NCBI GenBank assembly: GCA_003507115.1
Contig: DNWN01000161.1
Location: 1-5,382, forward strand
Direction of reading: 5' to 3'
Source of the DNA: Cryomorphaceae bacterium
GTDB lineage: Bacteria; Bacteroidota; Bacteroidia; Flavobacteriales; Schleiferiaceae
Length of the DNA stretch: 5,382 bases
Shown in pieces: positions 1 to 5,382 of this stretch. The position numbers and the translations under genes are program-made. Numbering within the stretch: position 1 is the first letter of the stretch; the number at the start of each line of letters is the position of its first letter. A model generated the notes under the pieces. The model was not told the origin of the DNA, ran no database searches, and saw only the letters and a program-made list of their open reading frames with translations.

Positions 1-1071
1 CGACACCAACTTCATCGCCGCTTTGCACTATCTATTCTGCGTCGTTTTGGGAGTCAGTCCCACCGAGTCCTCGCGGGGGTCATGGTGGCGACCTTCCTCT
101 TGAGTTTATGGATGAGCAACACGGCTACGGCGGTAATGATGCTTCCCCTTACTCTCTCGTTGATTCGGCACCTCCCTAGCCACGATGATCTATTGGAGCG
201 CAACATCCTTCTAGGGATGGCGTGGGGGGCAAATTTGGGCGGGATTGGGACCCTCATTGGCACTCCCCCTAATTTGGTCTATGCAGCTTTTCGTCAGCAA
301 AACCTGGGGGAGGAAATGTACTTCTTAGACTGGTCAACCCACATTTTTCCCATTGCTGTACTCCTCTTAGTCGGGGCCTACCTCTTGTTGCGTCGAAACC
401 TCCCAAAAGTGGCTTTGACGGAGGTGGAATGGCCTGTACCAGAACCATGGACTTCCGGCGAAAAACGGGTTGCCATAATTTTTGCCCTGACCGCAACGGC
501 CTGGATGACCCGGCCTTGGCTCCAAGCATTATTTCCCTCCTTGCTCCTAACGGATACCTGGGTGGGCATGCTGGGCGCATTGATGCTATTTGTGCTTCGC
601 GACCGTTCCCATGAACCCTTGCTTTCATGGCAGGACGCCCAAAAAATTGAGTGGGGCATTCTTCTCCTCTTTGGGGGAGGCATGTCGCTGGCCGCGGGCA
701 TGCAGGCTTCCGGATGGCTCGAATCGCTGGCTGCCTCCAGCCATCAAGGCTGGCCTCCCACCCTGTGGATTTTAGTCTTCACCCTGCTTGGCGTTTGGAC
801 CACAGAACTTTTTTCGAACATGGCATTAGTCAGTGGCATGCTGCCCATTGCTCTAGCTGTTTCCATAGCGCAAGGGATGCCCTTCGATCAATTAGCCATT
901 CCGCTGACCGTCGGCGCATCCTGTGCCTTTATGCTTCCCATGGCAACCCCTCCAAATGCGATCGTCTTCGCTTCCGGAAAAATCCGCATTCCAGATATGG
1001 CTCGGGCGGGATTTTCGATGAATGTGCTGGCGACCCTTGTCATTTGGCTCGCCGTGGTATACCTCTACTGA
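1..1071 (+). CDS. SLC13/DASS-family anion transporter, C-terminal part (5' end outside window)
   Basis: Inner-membrane carrier of the divalent anion:Na+ symporter (SLC13/DASS) type, which takes up dicarboxylates, sulfate or related anions. The reading frame is open from base 1 and already reads as family sequence before the first in-window ATG at 82, so the true start lies upstream and roughly the first quarter of the protein is missing; 356 residues are visible. Paired DASS signatures are present: SNT at 115-123 followed by TATAVMMLP, GTPPN at 259-273, then in the second repeat SNM at 814-822 and TPPNA at 946-960 followed by IVFASG. Many hydrophobic segments surround these, and the protein ends in a hydrophobic helix (VIWLAVVYLY). 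In the family the SNT motifs help form the Na+ and substrate sites; the second one here has Met for Thr. Substrate cannot be read from sequence. The stop TGA (1069-1071) overlaps the end of the convergent LysR gene. Confidence 0.93.
   Translation, partial: RHQLHRRFALSILRRFGSQSHRVLAGVMVATFLLSLWMSNTATAVMMLPLTLSLIRHLPSHDDLLERNILLGMAWGANLGGIGTLIGTPPNLVYAAFRQQNLGEEMYFLDWSTHIFPIAVLLLVGAYLLLRRNLPKVALTEVEWPVPEPWTSGEKRVAIIFALTATAWMTRPWLQALFPSLLLTDTWVGMLGALMLFVLRDRSHEPLLSWQDAQKIEWGILLLFGGGMSLAAGMQASGWLESLAASSHQGWPPTLWILVFTLLGVWTTELFSNMALVSGMLPIALAVSIAQGMPFDQLAIPLTVGASCAFMLPMATPPNAIVFASGKIRIPDMARAGFSMNVLATLVIWLAVVYLY
1065..1071. other. 7-bp tail-to-tail overlap of transporter and LysR genes
   Basis: The transporter's stop TGA (1069-1071, + strand) and the LysR stop TAG (1067-1065, - strand) lie within seven shared bases. 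No intergenic space exists for a conventional terminator, and I see no clear hairpin with a T-run on either strand near the junction. Transcripts from the two sides are likely to overlap at their 3' ends. Confidence 0.9.
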
Positions 1072-1940
1072 GTGGGGCGTAGCGACGATGGAAGGCGATC
1101 TTTCAACGCCGCGAGAACACGCGTATGGACCTCTGTAGGGGCGGTATGAATGCCCTGAACCCAAGCGAGAACACGCGAAGGACCTCCCCATAATTGTGCC
1201 CGCTTTTGCGCTTCCGGAGGAAGGAGGGCTAATTCTGATTCAGCGAGTAATACCCACAAATCTCCCCGGACTGCCAAATTAGCACGCCCATAGAGTGACG
1301 TGAGGTGGACCTGAGCATTCTTTGACGCCTTCCACCCCTGGGATATCGCATAGCGGGTGGTGGCCTCCTCTTCGGGACCCATTAACCAAGCCTCCGAATG
1401 GGTCAATACTGGGGGTTTGCCTCCCACTTGCGGAGCCAGGGCCCACCATGATTCCTCAAATAGGGGGTGTACCGAACCGGGGGCGTTCCATCCCTCCAAT
1501 TGCACAATGGCGGCATCCAACTCCGCTTGGGCGAGCTTCTTTTGAAGACTATGTGCCGGAGCCTCCTCCATCTGAAGGGAAATTTGCGGACAGGCTTGGC
1601 TTAACACCCCTTGCCAAAAAGCCCCATGGATGCTTCCCAATGGGGCCAAGATGCCCAATCGAAGTTCGCCCACGACAGGATGCTCAAATTGATCTACGAG
1701 GGTCCGAATAGCCGATGCGCTCTCCACTGTGTATTTGGCTTGCTCTATGAGCGCATTACCCATCGGGGTTAACGCCATAGGTTTAGATTTTCGATCCAAA
1801 AGAGGATGTCCGAGCTCTTCTTCCAATTTTTGAAATTGGGCACTCAAGGTGGGCTGGGTTACGCCGCACTCCTTGGCAGCACGGCTGAAGCTACGGTGCT
1901 CCACCACCGCAAGGAAGTATTCTAATTGCGTGAGCGTCAT
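1065..1940 (-). CDS. LysR-family transcriptional regulator, OxyR-like, without OxyR redox cysteines
   Basis: DNA-binding transcription factor of 291 residues, a normal LysR length. The N-terminal winged helix-turn-helix (about residues 3-62) is clear: LTQLEYFLAVVEHRSFSRAA, then the recognition helix VTQPTLSAQFQKLEEELG, then LTPMG. This end closely resembles OxyR of Bacteroidota. An effector domain follows (about residues 91-285; GELRLGILAPLGS opens it). The region where OxyR carries its two peroxide-sensing cysteines (about residues 185-215 here) has none; the only cysteines are C25 in the HTH and C117. It is therefore unlikely to be a classical peroxide sensor, and its signal and targets are unknown. 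I chose ATG at 1940 because it forms an ATGA overlap with the upstream acyltransferase gene and gives the usual MTLTQLEYF start; a TTG at 1952 would add four residues. No Shine-Dalgarno is evident, which fits coupled translation. Its stop TAG overlaps the convergent transporter. Confidence 0.93.
   Translation of the reverse strand: MTLTQLEYFLAVVEHRSFSRAAKECGVTQPTLSAQFQKLEEELGHPLLDRKSKPMALTPMGNALIEQAKYTVESASAIRTLVDQFEHPVVGELRLGILAPLGSIHGAFWQGVLSQACPQISLQMEEAPAHSLQKKLAQAELDAAIVQLEGWNAPGSVHPLFEESWWALAPQVGGKPPVLTHSEAWLMGPEEEATTRYAISQGWKASKNAQVHLTSLYGRANLAVRGDLWVLLAESELALLPPEAQKRAQLWGGPSRVLAWVQGIHTAPTEVHTRVLAALKDRLPSSLRPTQ
1937..1940 (-). promoter_or_regulatory. ATGA start/stop overlap, acyltransferase to LysR gene
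   Basis: The minus strand reads ATGA: ATG of the LysR regulator shares two bases with the TGA of the acyltransferase. No Shine-Dalgarno-like sequence is seen in the 15 bases upstream, so translation of the regulator probably depends on ribosomes finishing the upstream gene. This overlap is the main reason for preferring this ATG over the TTG at 1952. Confidence 0.8.
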
Positions 1941-2845
1941 AGTAGCGCCCAACGTTGATAGCGGAGGTACGGCTGATTTTCGGCTCCGAAACTCCCATAA
2001 AATCGAGCCAATCCTGGGGCCGAACTCCCTTCAAAATCGAAATACGTCCAGCGACCGGCGGCAAAAACGAAGAACTCATTGAGTAGATAAGACATGGCAT
2101 GCGTCGATCGTCCCTCATCGGAAATGGCAGAAAAGAGAAGTACAGCCCGATTCCCGGCGAAGGCAAAAAAGGCCCCAGCCAAAAAGCGGTTTCCCTCGCC
2201 ATAAACAGACCAAACGGCCCCCTGACCTTGGTGAAGCAGGTGGTACATCGCCTGCCGAATGGCTGTTCCAAAGCCTTCGGGTATGCGATACCGTTCTCCT
2301 TGGTAGCGTTTAAATGCCAAAAACAAGGTCTCTGGAGTATCGTGTTCAAAGAGGGTCATCGTGTGTTGCTTCGCCTTCTCCAAATTGCGGAGCAATTGTT
2401 TATGAAAGCCCGCGTGAATTTGTTGGTAGGAATCCGAAATATCCAAGACGAAGTTTGGACGCTCACTCCAACGCTCCAACCTTCCTCGTCGAATCGACCA
2501 TTGGCTCGAGCGTGCCGTCCAATCTAGTGGTTTGTGTACGCACAGATCTACTTTGGTCCACTTCCCCGGAATGGCTCGAGCGGCGGAAAGGAGGCGTTCC
2601 GTATGCTTCGCCTCTGCCCCTACTGGACCCCATTGCTGCATTCCAAAAGGTATATAGGCCGTCCAAAAAGGTCCCTTTCGGCGATATGCCATGGGCCAGG
2701 CAAAATCTGCCCCAACGATTGCTCCCCAGGTCTTCCCAAGTGCATCCGCATAACCTTCCCGGTCGTAGGGAAAATCCCAGGGACTTTCTCTCACCCATTG
2801 AGCCCATTCTTCCGATGTCCATGTTCCTGCTAGCCACTTCATCAT
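1937..2845 (-). CDS. FemAB/GNAT-like acyltransferase
   Basis: Predicted cytosolic acyltransferase of 302 residues. The C-terminal half carries the recognisable part: NFVLDISDSYQQIHAGF and LLRNLEKAKQ (about residues 131-160) resemble FemAB-type proteins (N..LDL..+Y..I, then RN..KA), followed by the GNAT-like strand pair FLAGAFFAFAGNRAVLLFSA (221-240) and the closing signature FDFEGSSAPGLARFYGSFGA (269-288), which I associate with Bacteroidota GNAT proteins. Members of these folds transfer an acyl or aminoacyl group to an amine; donor and acceptor cannot be read here. It follows the epimerase-deacetylase gene with an ATGA overlap, so an amino-sugar acceptor is a reasonable inference. The start is ATG 2845, or the adjacent ATG at 2842, which is better spaced from a GGAG at 2847-2850. 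The frame stays open to 3004, but that would overlap the upstream gene by about 160 bases and the extra sequence looks like antisense shadow. Confidence 0.82.
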   Translation of the reverse strand: MMKWLAGTWTSEEWAQWVRESPWDFPYDREGYADALGKTWGAIVGADFAWPMAYRRKGPFWTAYIPFGMQQWGPVGAEAKHTERLLSAARAIPGKWTKVDLCVHKPLDWTARSSQWSIRRGRLERWSERPNFVLDISDSYQQIHAGFHKQLLRNLEKAKQHTMTLFEHDTPETLFLAFKRYQGERYRIPEGFGTAIRQAMYHLLHQGQGAVWSVYGEGNRFLAGAFFAFAGNRAVLLFSAISDEGRSTHAMSYLLNEFFVFAAGRWTYFDFEGSSAPGLARFYGSFGAENQPYLRYQRWALL

Positions 2846-2850
2846 GCTCC
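2842..2850 (-). promoter_or_regulatory. ATGA overlap and GGAG ribosome-binding site at the acyltransferase start
   Basis: The minus strand reads GGAGCATGATG. The TGA ending the epimerase-deacetylase gene lies inside two tandem in-frame ATGs of the acyltransferase (2845 and 2842). GGAG is 1 base from the first ATG and 4 from the second, so the second may be the one used; the two products would differ by one Met. Confidence 0.75.
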
Positions 2851-5100
2851 ATGCATTAAAAAATCGTGTAGTCCTTCTCTCCATGCCCGATACTTGGCCG
2901 TTTCTGGAAAGAGATCTGCGCCAGGTCCAAAGAAGCGCCAATGCGTAGCCAAAACGAGGCTGGCCCCATAGCGCCGTGAAGACTCTTCCCAGCGAATCAA
3001 CCATGCAGACACTTCATCGCGACTTAATTCGAACGCATTTTGATCCATGAATGCCACAGGTACATACGTCAAATAGGGGATGCCATCCTCGTCCAAAGCC
3101 GCACCTTGTGGACCGACTCCCCAGGCTGGAATTGGGACGGCAACTCCAGCACGATATCCTGGTTGCTTCGCATACTCCATGCTCCAATCCTCGGTCATTC
3201 CCGCGGCATGAAGCTGGCGCTGGGATGTGGGTAACGTCATGCGCAAATAATGATACCGAGAACGCTGCAATACGCGCTGAGTCGCTCGATTCCACGCCAA
3301 AACTTCTCCCATTAAGGCATTCGGTCCATTATCGTGGTGGGCATAGGTCGGGTGCACGCCTGTACTCGGGTATCGCTTCGCCCAGTTTGCATGGGCCTTG
3401 GCTACCCGCGGCTGATCAATGCTGGGGCCTTTATCTTGAGGACCTCGGATAGGCCCTATCCAAGCAAAAAATTGCCAACGAACCTGGGATGTTTCCGCCA
3501 TCCACCTTTCAAAGTACGCGGAAGCGTCGAAGGGGTCCACGCCCTTCAAATGGCTGGTCACCAAGCGCCACGGTCCAATCACCACAGCGCGAAGCAGGGC
3601 TGCCACGCGATGGCTCCAAGAAAAACCACGCAAGGCATAGCGGTGATCGATGTCTACCACAACGGTGGGTGCTGGGCTTCGGCGGTCGGCCAAACGAAAT
3701 TTGGGGCGAAAGCGCTGGACAAATGCCTCCAACCATACGTGTCCCATGGGGATTTCGGGATGCCTTTGGAGGTCCGACCATTGGCTCGACGCCTCCGGAT
3801 CAAAGCGCCCATGTTCATCCACCCTTTCGGCCTGAAACTCCTCGGCACGGGAAGCCAAGTAGGCGGCTTTGGCCCACAAATCATCGCCTAAGTCCTGCGG
3901 ATCCCAGGAAAGAAAAGGGGCATCCCAATACGAGCATGGATTCCAATCCGCCCCCGTCGGGGAAAAATGAACGCCGATGCCCGTTACCCTGCGCAAAACT
4001 TCCGCAGCAAAAACCATTTGTGGATTTTGGGCGTCGCCCTTCAGCTGTAGGACATTGGGACCTACCGGGCCTTCTTGCCAGAGCGACGCAGCCATTTTGT
4101 GGGCGGCATCTCCTTGGCCATATATGGGAGGAAACTCTGCGGGTGTTTGGGTCTGAAGCACTTGCCTAAGCATTAGACTGAGTGCTCCCGCATCTTCCAT
4201 CGCCTCAGGATTAACCAAAAAGGAATGGCCTGTTTCTAGTAATTCCACCCACTCCGTTTCATTGCGCAATACAATGCAATTTCGCTGACCGTAATAGGCT
4301 TCCTTTTGCACCCCCCCGGAGTCCGTAATTACCCATTCTGCGGCCTCCAACTGTGCCAAAATAGCCTCTCTACCCAAGGGTGGATGCCAATGGATATTCT
4401 TGGGCATTTCCGTTTGCTCCAAATGGGCGCGTAGGCGGGGATGTATGGGCCAATGGACCTCATGTGTTTGGGCTAAGGCCTCCAAAGCGGAAACAATTCG
4501 GGTTCGAACATCCGAGTCATCGACATTCGTGTTTCGGTGCAACGTGACCAAGATCCGACCCGACTCATAAGAACCTGGATTTCTTTGCATCCAGGCATCT
4601 GCCATAATGTCCCCGGTCATCACCGTGTGTTCGTGGCCCCGATCCAAACCTTCGCGCTGAAGCTGCACCAAGGCTCTTTCCGAAGGCGCAAAATGCCAAT
4701 CGCTCAAAATATCCGTCTTCACTCGGGCTTCTTCTTCTGGCATGGCCGCATTAAAACTCCGAAGACCCGCCTCCACATGCGCCAGGGGAAGGCCCAGGCG
4801 ATTGGACGCACGAGCGGCACACCATGTCGAAAAGGTATCACCGTATACCACGACGGTGCTCGGCGTCCATTCCTTCAGCCAAGTCATGATCGCCTCCGTA
4901 TTGACATCATGCGATGGGTTCCAAGCGAGAATATGATCAGGATGTAGGCCAAACTCTTGAAAAAAGACTTCACTCATCCCCGACTCCCAATGTTGCCCGG
5001 TATGCAAAATTCGTTGGGGGGCGCCACGCTCAGCCAATGCCTGGTGGAGAGGCAACAACTTAATGAATTGGGGGCGGGCGCCAACGATGTGTACAATCAT
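2842..5100 (-). CDS. Fused UDP-GlcNAc 2-epimerase (non-hydrolysing) and polysaccharide-deacetylase-like protein
   Basis: A 752-residue two-domain protein. Residues 1-341 are a non-hydrolysing UDP-GlcNAc 2-epimerase (WecB/WbpI type), converting UDP-GlcNAc or a derivative to the ManNAc epimer. Motifs: GARPQFIK (7-14), GQHW, YGDT (86-89), HVEAGLRSFN (108-117), MPEE..R (120-126), VTLHR (185-189), TDSGGVQKEA (259-268) and ETEWVELLETG. Residues from about 348 to 750 match the Bacteroidota two-part polysaccharide deacetylase: an N-terminal domain with LASRAEEFQAERVDEHGRF (415-433), then a NodB-like domain with VDIDHRYAL (D483, D485), DPFD (522-525), GVHPTY (H583), SRYHYLRMTLP, MEYAKQPGYRAG and ATHW (H720). 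These would be the metal and catalytic positions, tentatively. Each domain is near the length of a stand-alone enzyme and the joint is only about ten residues. ATG 5100 forms an ATGA overlap with radC and an A-rich leader precedes it; a TTG at 5127 would add nine residues. Exact sugar substrate is unknown. Confidence 0.92.
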   Translation of the reverse strand: MIVHIVGARPQFIKLLPLHQALAERGAPQRILHTGQHWESGMSEVFFQEFGLHPDHILAWNPSHDVNTEAIMTWLKEWTPSTVVVYGDTFSTWCAARASNRLGLPLAHVEAGLRSFNAAMPEEEARVKTDILSDWHFAPSERALVQLQREGLDRGHEHTVMTGDIMADAWMQRNPGSYESGRILVTLHRNTNVDDSDVRTRIVSALEALAQTHEVHWPIHPRLRAHLEQTEMPKNIHWHPPLGREAILAQLEAAEWVITDSGGVQKEAYYGQRNCIVLRNETEWVELLETGHSFLVNPEAMEDAGALSLMLRQVLQTQTPAEFPPIYGQGDAAHKMAASLWQEGPVGPNVLQLKGDAQNPQMVFAAEVLRRVTGIGVHFSPTGADWNPCSYWDAPFLSWDPQDLGDDLWAKAAYLASRAEEFQAERVDEHGRFDPEASSQWSDLQRHPEIPMGHVWLEAFVQRFRPKFRLADRRSPAPTVVVDIDHRYALRGFSWSHRVAALLRAVVIGPWRLVTSHLKGVDPFDASAYFERWMAETSQVRWQFFAWIGPIRGPQDKGPSIDQPRVAKAHANWAKRYPSTGVHPTYAHHDNGPNALMGEVLAWNRATQRVLQRSRYHYLRMTLPTSQRQLHAAGMTEDWSMEYAKQPGYRAGVAVPIPAWGVGPQGAALDEDGIPYLTYVPVAFMDQNAFELSRDEVSAWLIRWEESSRRYGASLVLATHWRFFGPGADLFPETAKYRAWREGLHDFLMHGA
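5097..5100 (-). promoter_or_regulatory. ATGA start/stop overlap, radC to epimerase-deacetylase gene
   Basis: The minus strand reads ATGA: ATG starts the epimerase-deacetylase protein and TGA ends radC. Such overlaps usually go with coupled translation from one mRNA. Just upstream the minus strand is A-rich (AGAAAAAGT at about 5101-5109), the kind of leader common in Bacteroidota, rather than a strong Shine-Dalgarno. Confidence 0.85.
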
Positions 5101-5382
5101 ACTTTTTCTGGACTTGGGCTCAGCCAACCCCTATCCGCAAAACTAACGTAATCCCTTCGGCCAATGATTAAATGATCTAATAGAACAATGTCTAAGAACT
5201 TCCCCGCATGAACCATTCGATTGGTCAACTCGCGATCTTCTGCACTGGGTACTAAGCGACCACTGGGGTGATTGTGGGCTACGACTATGGCGGGTGCGCG
5301 CCAAATCAACGCGCGCTGAAACAGGACGCGCAAATCAGCGACTGTCCCCGTCCATCCCCCCTTCCCAATGCATTCGCAAGCC
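5097..5382 (-). CDS. radC: RadC family JAB/MPN-domain protein, C-terminal part (5' end outside window)
   Basis: C-terminal portion of RadC (UPF0758), a JAB1/MPN-fold protein with a probable metal site; its once-claimed DNA repair role is unsettled. About 94 residues are visible and the frame is open to base 5382, so the gene begins beyond the right edge. The readable part starts GKGGWTGTVADLRVLFQRAL, then AIVVAHNHPSG (HNHPSG at 5259-5276). The metal-site pattern H-x-H-x7-S-x2-D is intact (HNH, then S and D in PSAEDRELT). It closes with LDIVLLDHLIIGRRDYVSFAD, a standard RadC ending. GG..GTV.D.R is the form I associate with Bacteroidota RadC. A TTG at 5333 could be mistaken for a start, but it falls inside conserved sequence. 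The stop TGA (5099-5097) overlaps the ATG of the epimerase-deacetylase gene, making radC the upstream member of the operon seen here. Confidence 0.94.
   Translation of the reverse strand, partial: ACECIGKGGWTGTVADLRVLFQRALIWRAPAIVVAHNHPSGRLVPSAEDRELTNRMVHAGKFLDIVLLDHLIIGRRDYVSFADRGWLSPSPEKV

Noticed and set aside
651..1082. Plus-strand 143-codon frame within the transporter
   Set aside because: Out-of-frame shadow of the DASS transporter, whose own frame carries the SNM and TPPNA motifs across this interval.
1891..2349. Minus-strand open frame of 152 codons over the acyltransferase/LysR junction
   Set aside because: It lies in another frame of the acyltransferase, whose own frame carries the conserved FDFEGSSAPGLARFY signature; the alternative product has no recognisable motif.
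2495..2509. Exact 15-base repeat, second copy at 3775-3789
   Set aside because: Both copies lie in coding sequence and encode the same peptide, SSQWS, in two unrelated proteins; there is no extension of similarity, so it is most likely coincidence.
2846..3004. N-terminal extension of the acyltransferase to 3004
   Set aside because: It would overlap conserved C-terminal coding sequence of the deacetylase domain by about 160 bases, while the ATG at 2845 sits exactly on an ATGA overlap with a nearby GGAG.
3489..4169. Long plus-strand open frame (226 codons) inside the epimerase-deacetylase gene
   Set aside because: Antisense to strongly conserved deacetylase sequence; the product is rich in Pro, Arg and Ser and shows no family motif. 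It is a composition-driven shadow, as are the plus-strand frames at 3334-3891, 2314-2859, 2099-2527 and 4537-4947.
4311..4317. Seven-base C run as a possible frameshift site
   Set aside because: The frame reads the conserved DSGGVQKEA motif straight through the run with family sequence on both sides, so there is no sign of an indel.
5101..5127. TTG start at 5127 for the epimerase-deacetylase protein
   Set aside because: Adds MAEPKSRKS, not typical of the family, whereas ATG 5100 gives the standard MIVHIVGARPQFIK start and the ATGA overlap.
5356..5361. Six-base C run in radC as a possible frameshift
   Set aside because: The reading GKGGWTGTVADLR through it agrees with the expected RadC pattern on both sides.

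Overview
The window is coding from end to end and looks like a compact stretch of chromosome from a member of the Bacteroidota. That placement is an inference from family-level resemblance. The GNAT-like protein, the two-part polysaccharide deacetylase, the OxyR-type LysR regulator and the RadC JAB domain all carry sequence signatures I associate with Bacteroidota homologues. Base composition is fairly GC-rich for that phylum (by eye, not counted). No tRNA, rRNA, insertion sequence, CRISPR array or intergenic region longer than a few bases is visible.

Layout. Bases 1-1071 (+ strand) hold the C-terminal part of an SLC13/DASS-type anion transporter whose start lies left of the window. It converges on, and overlaps by 7 bp, a minus-strand gene train that fills the rest. 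In order of transcription (right to left) the train is: the 3' part of radC (running off the right edge to 5097), a bifunctional gene joining a non-hydrolysing UDP-GlcNAc 2-epimerase to a polysaccharide-deacetylase-like domain (5100-2842), a FemAB/GNAT-like acyltransferase (2845-1937), and an OxyR-like LysR regulator (1940-1065). Each of the three internal junctions is a 4-bp ATGA overlap, so these genes are very probably one translationally coupled operon.

How the genes may work together. The epimerase would interconvert UDP-GlcNAc (or a derivative) and the ManNAc form. The fused domain resembles enzymes that remove N-acetyl groups from glycans, and the GNAT-like protein is of a type that could acylate an amine. 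Together they suggest an amino-sugar or cell-surface glycan modification module; this is inference from families and synteny. The LysR protein resembles OxyR in its DNA-binding end but has no cysteines where OxyR senses peroxide, so its signal is probably different. radC at the head of the operon has no obvious link to glycan chemistry. The most notable item is the single-polypeptide fusion of epimerase and deacetylase-like domains.
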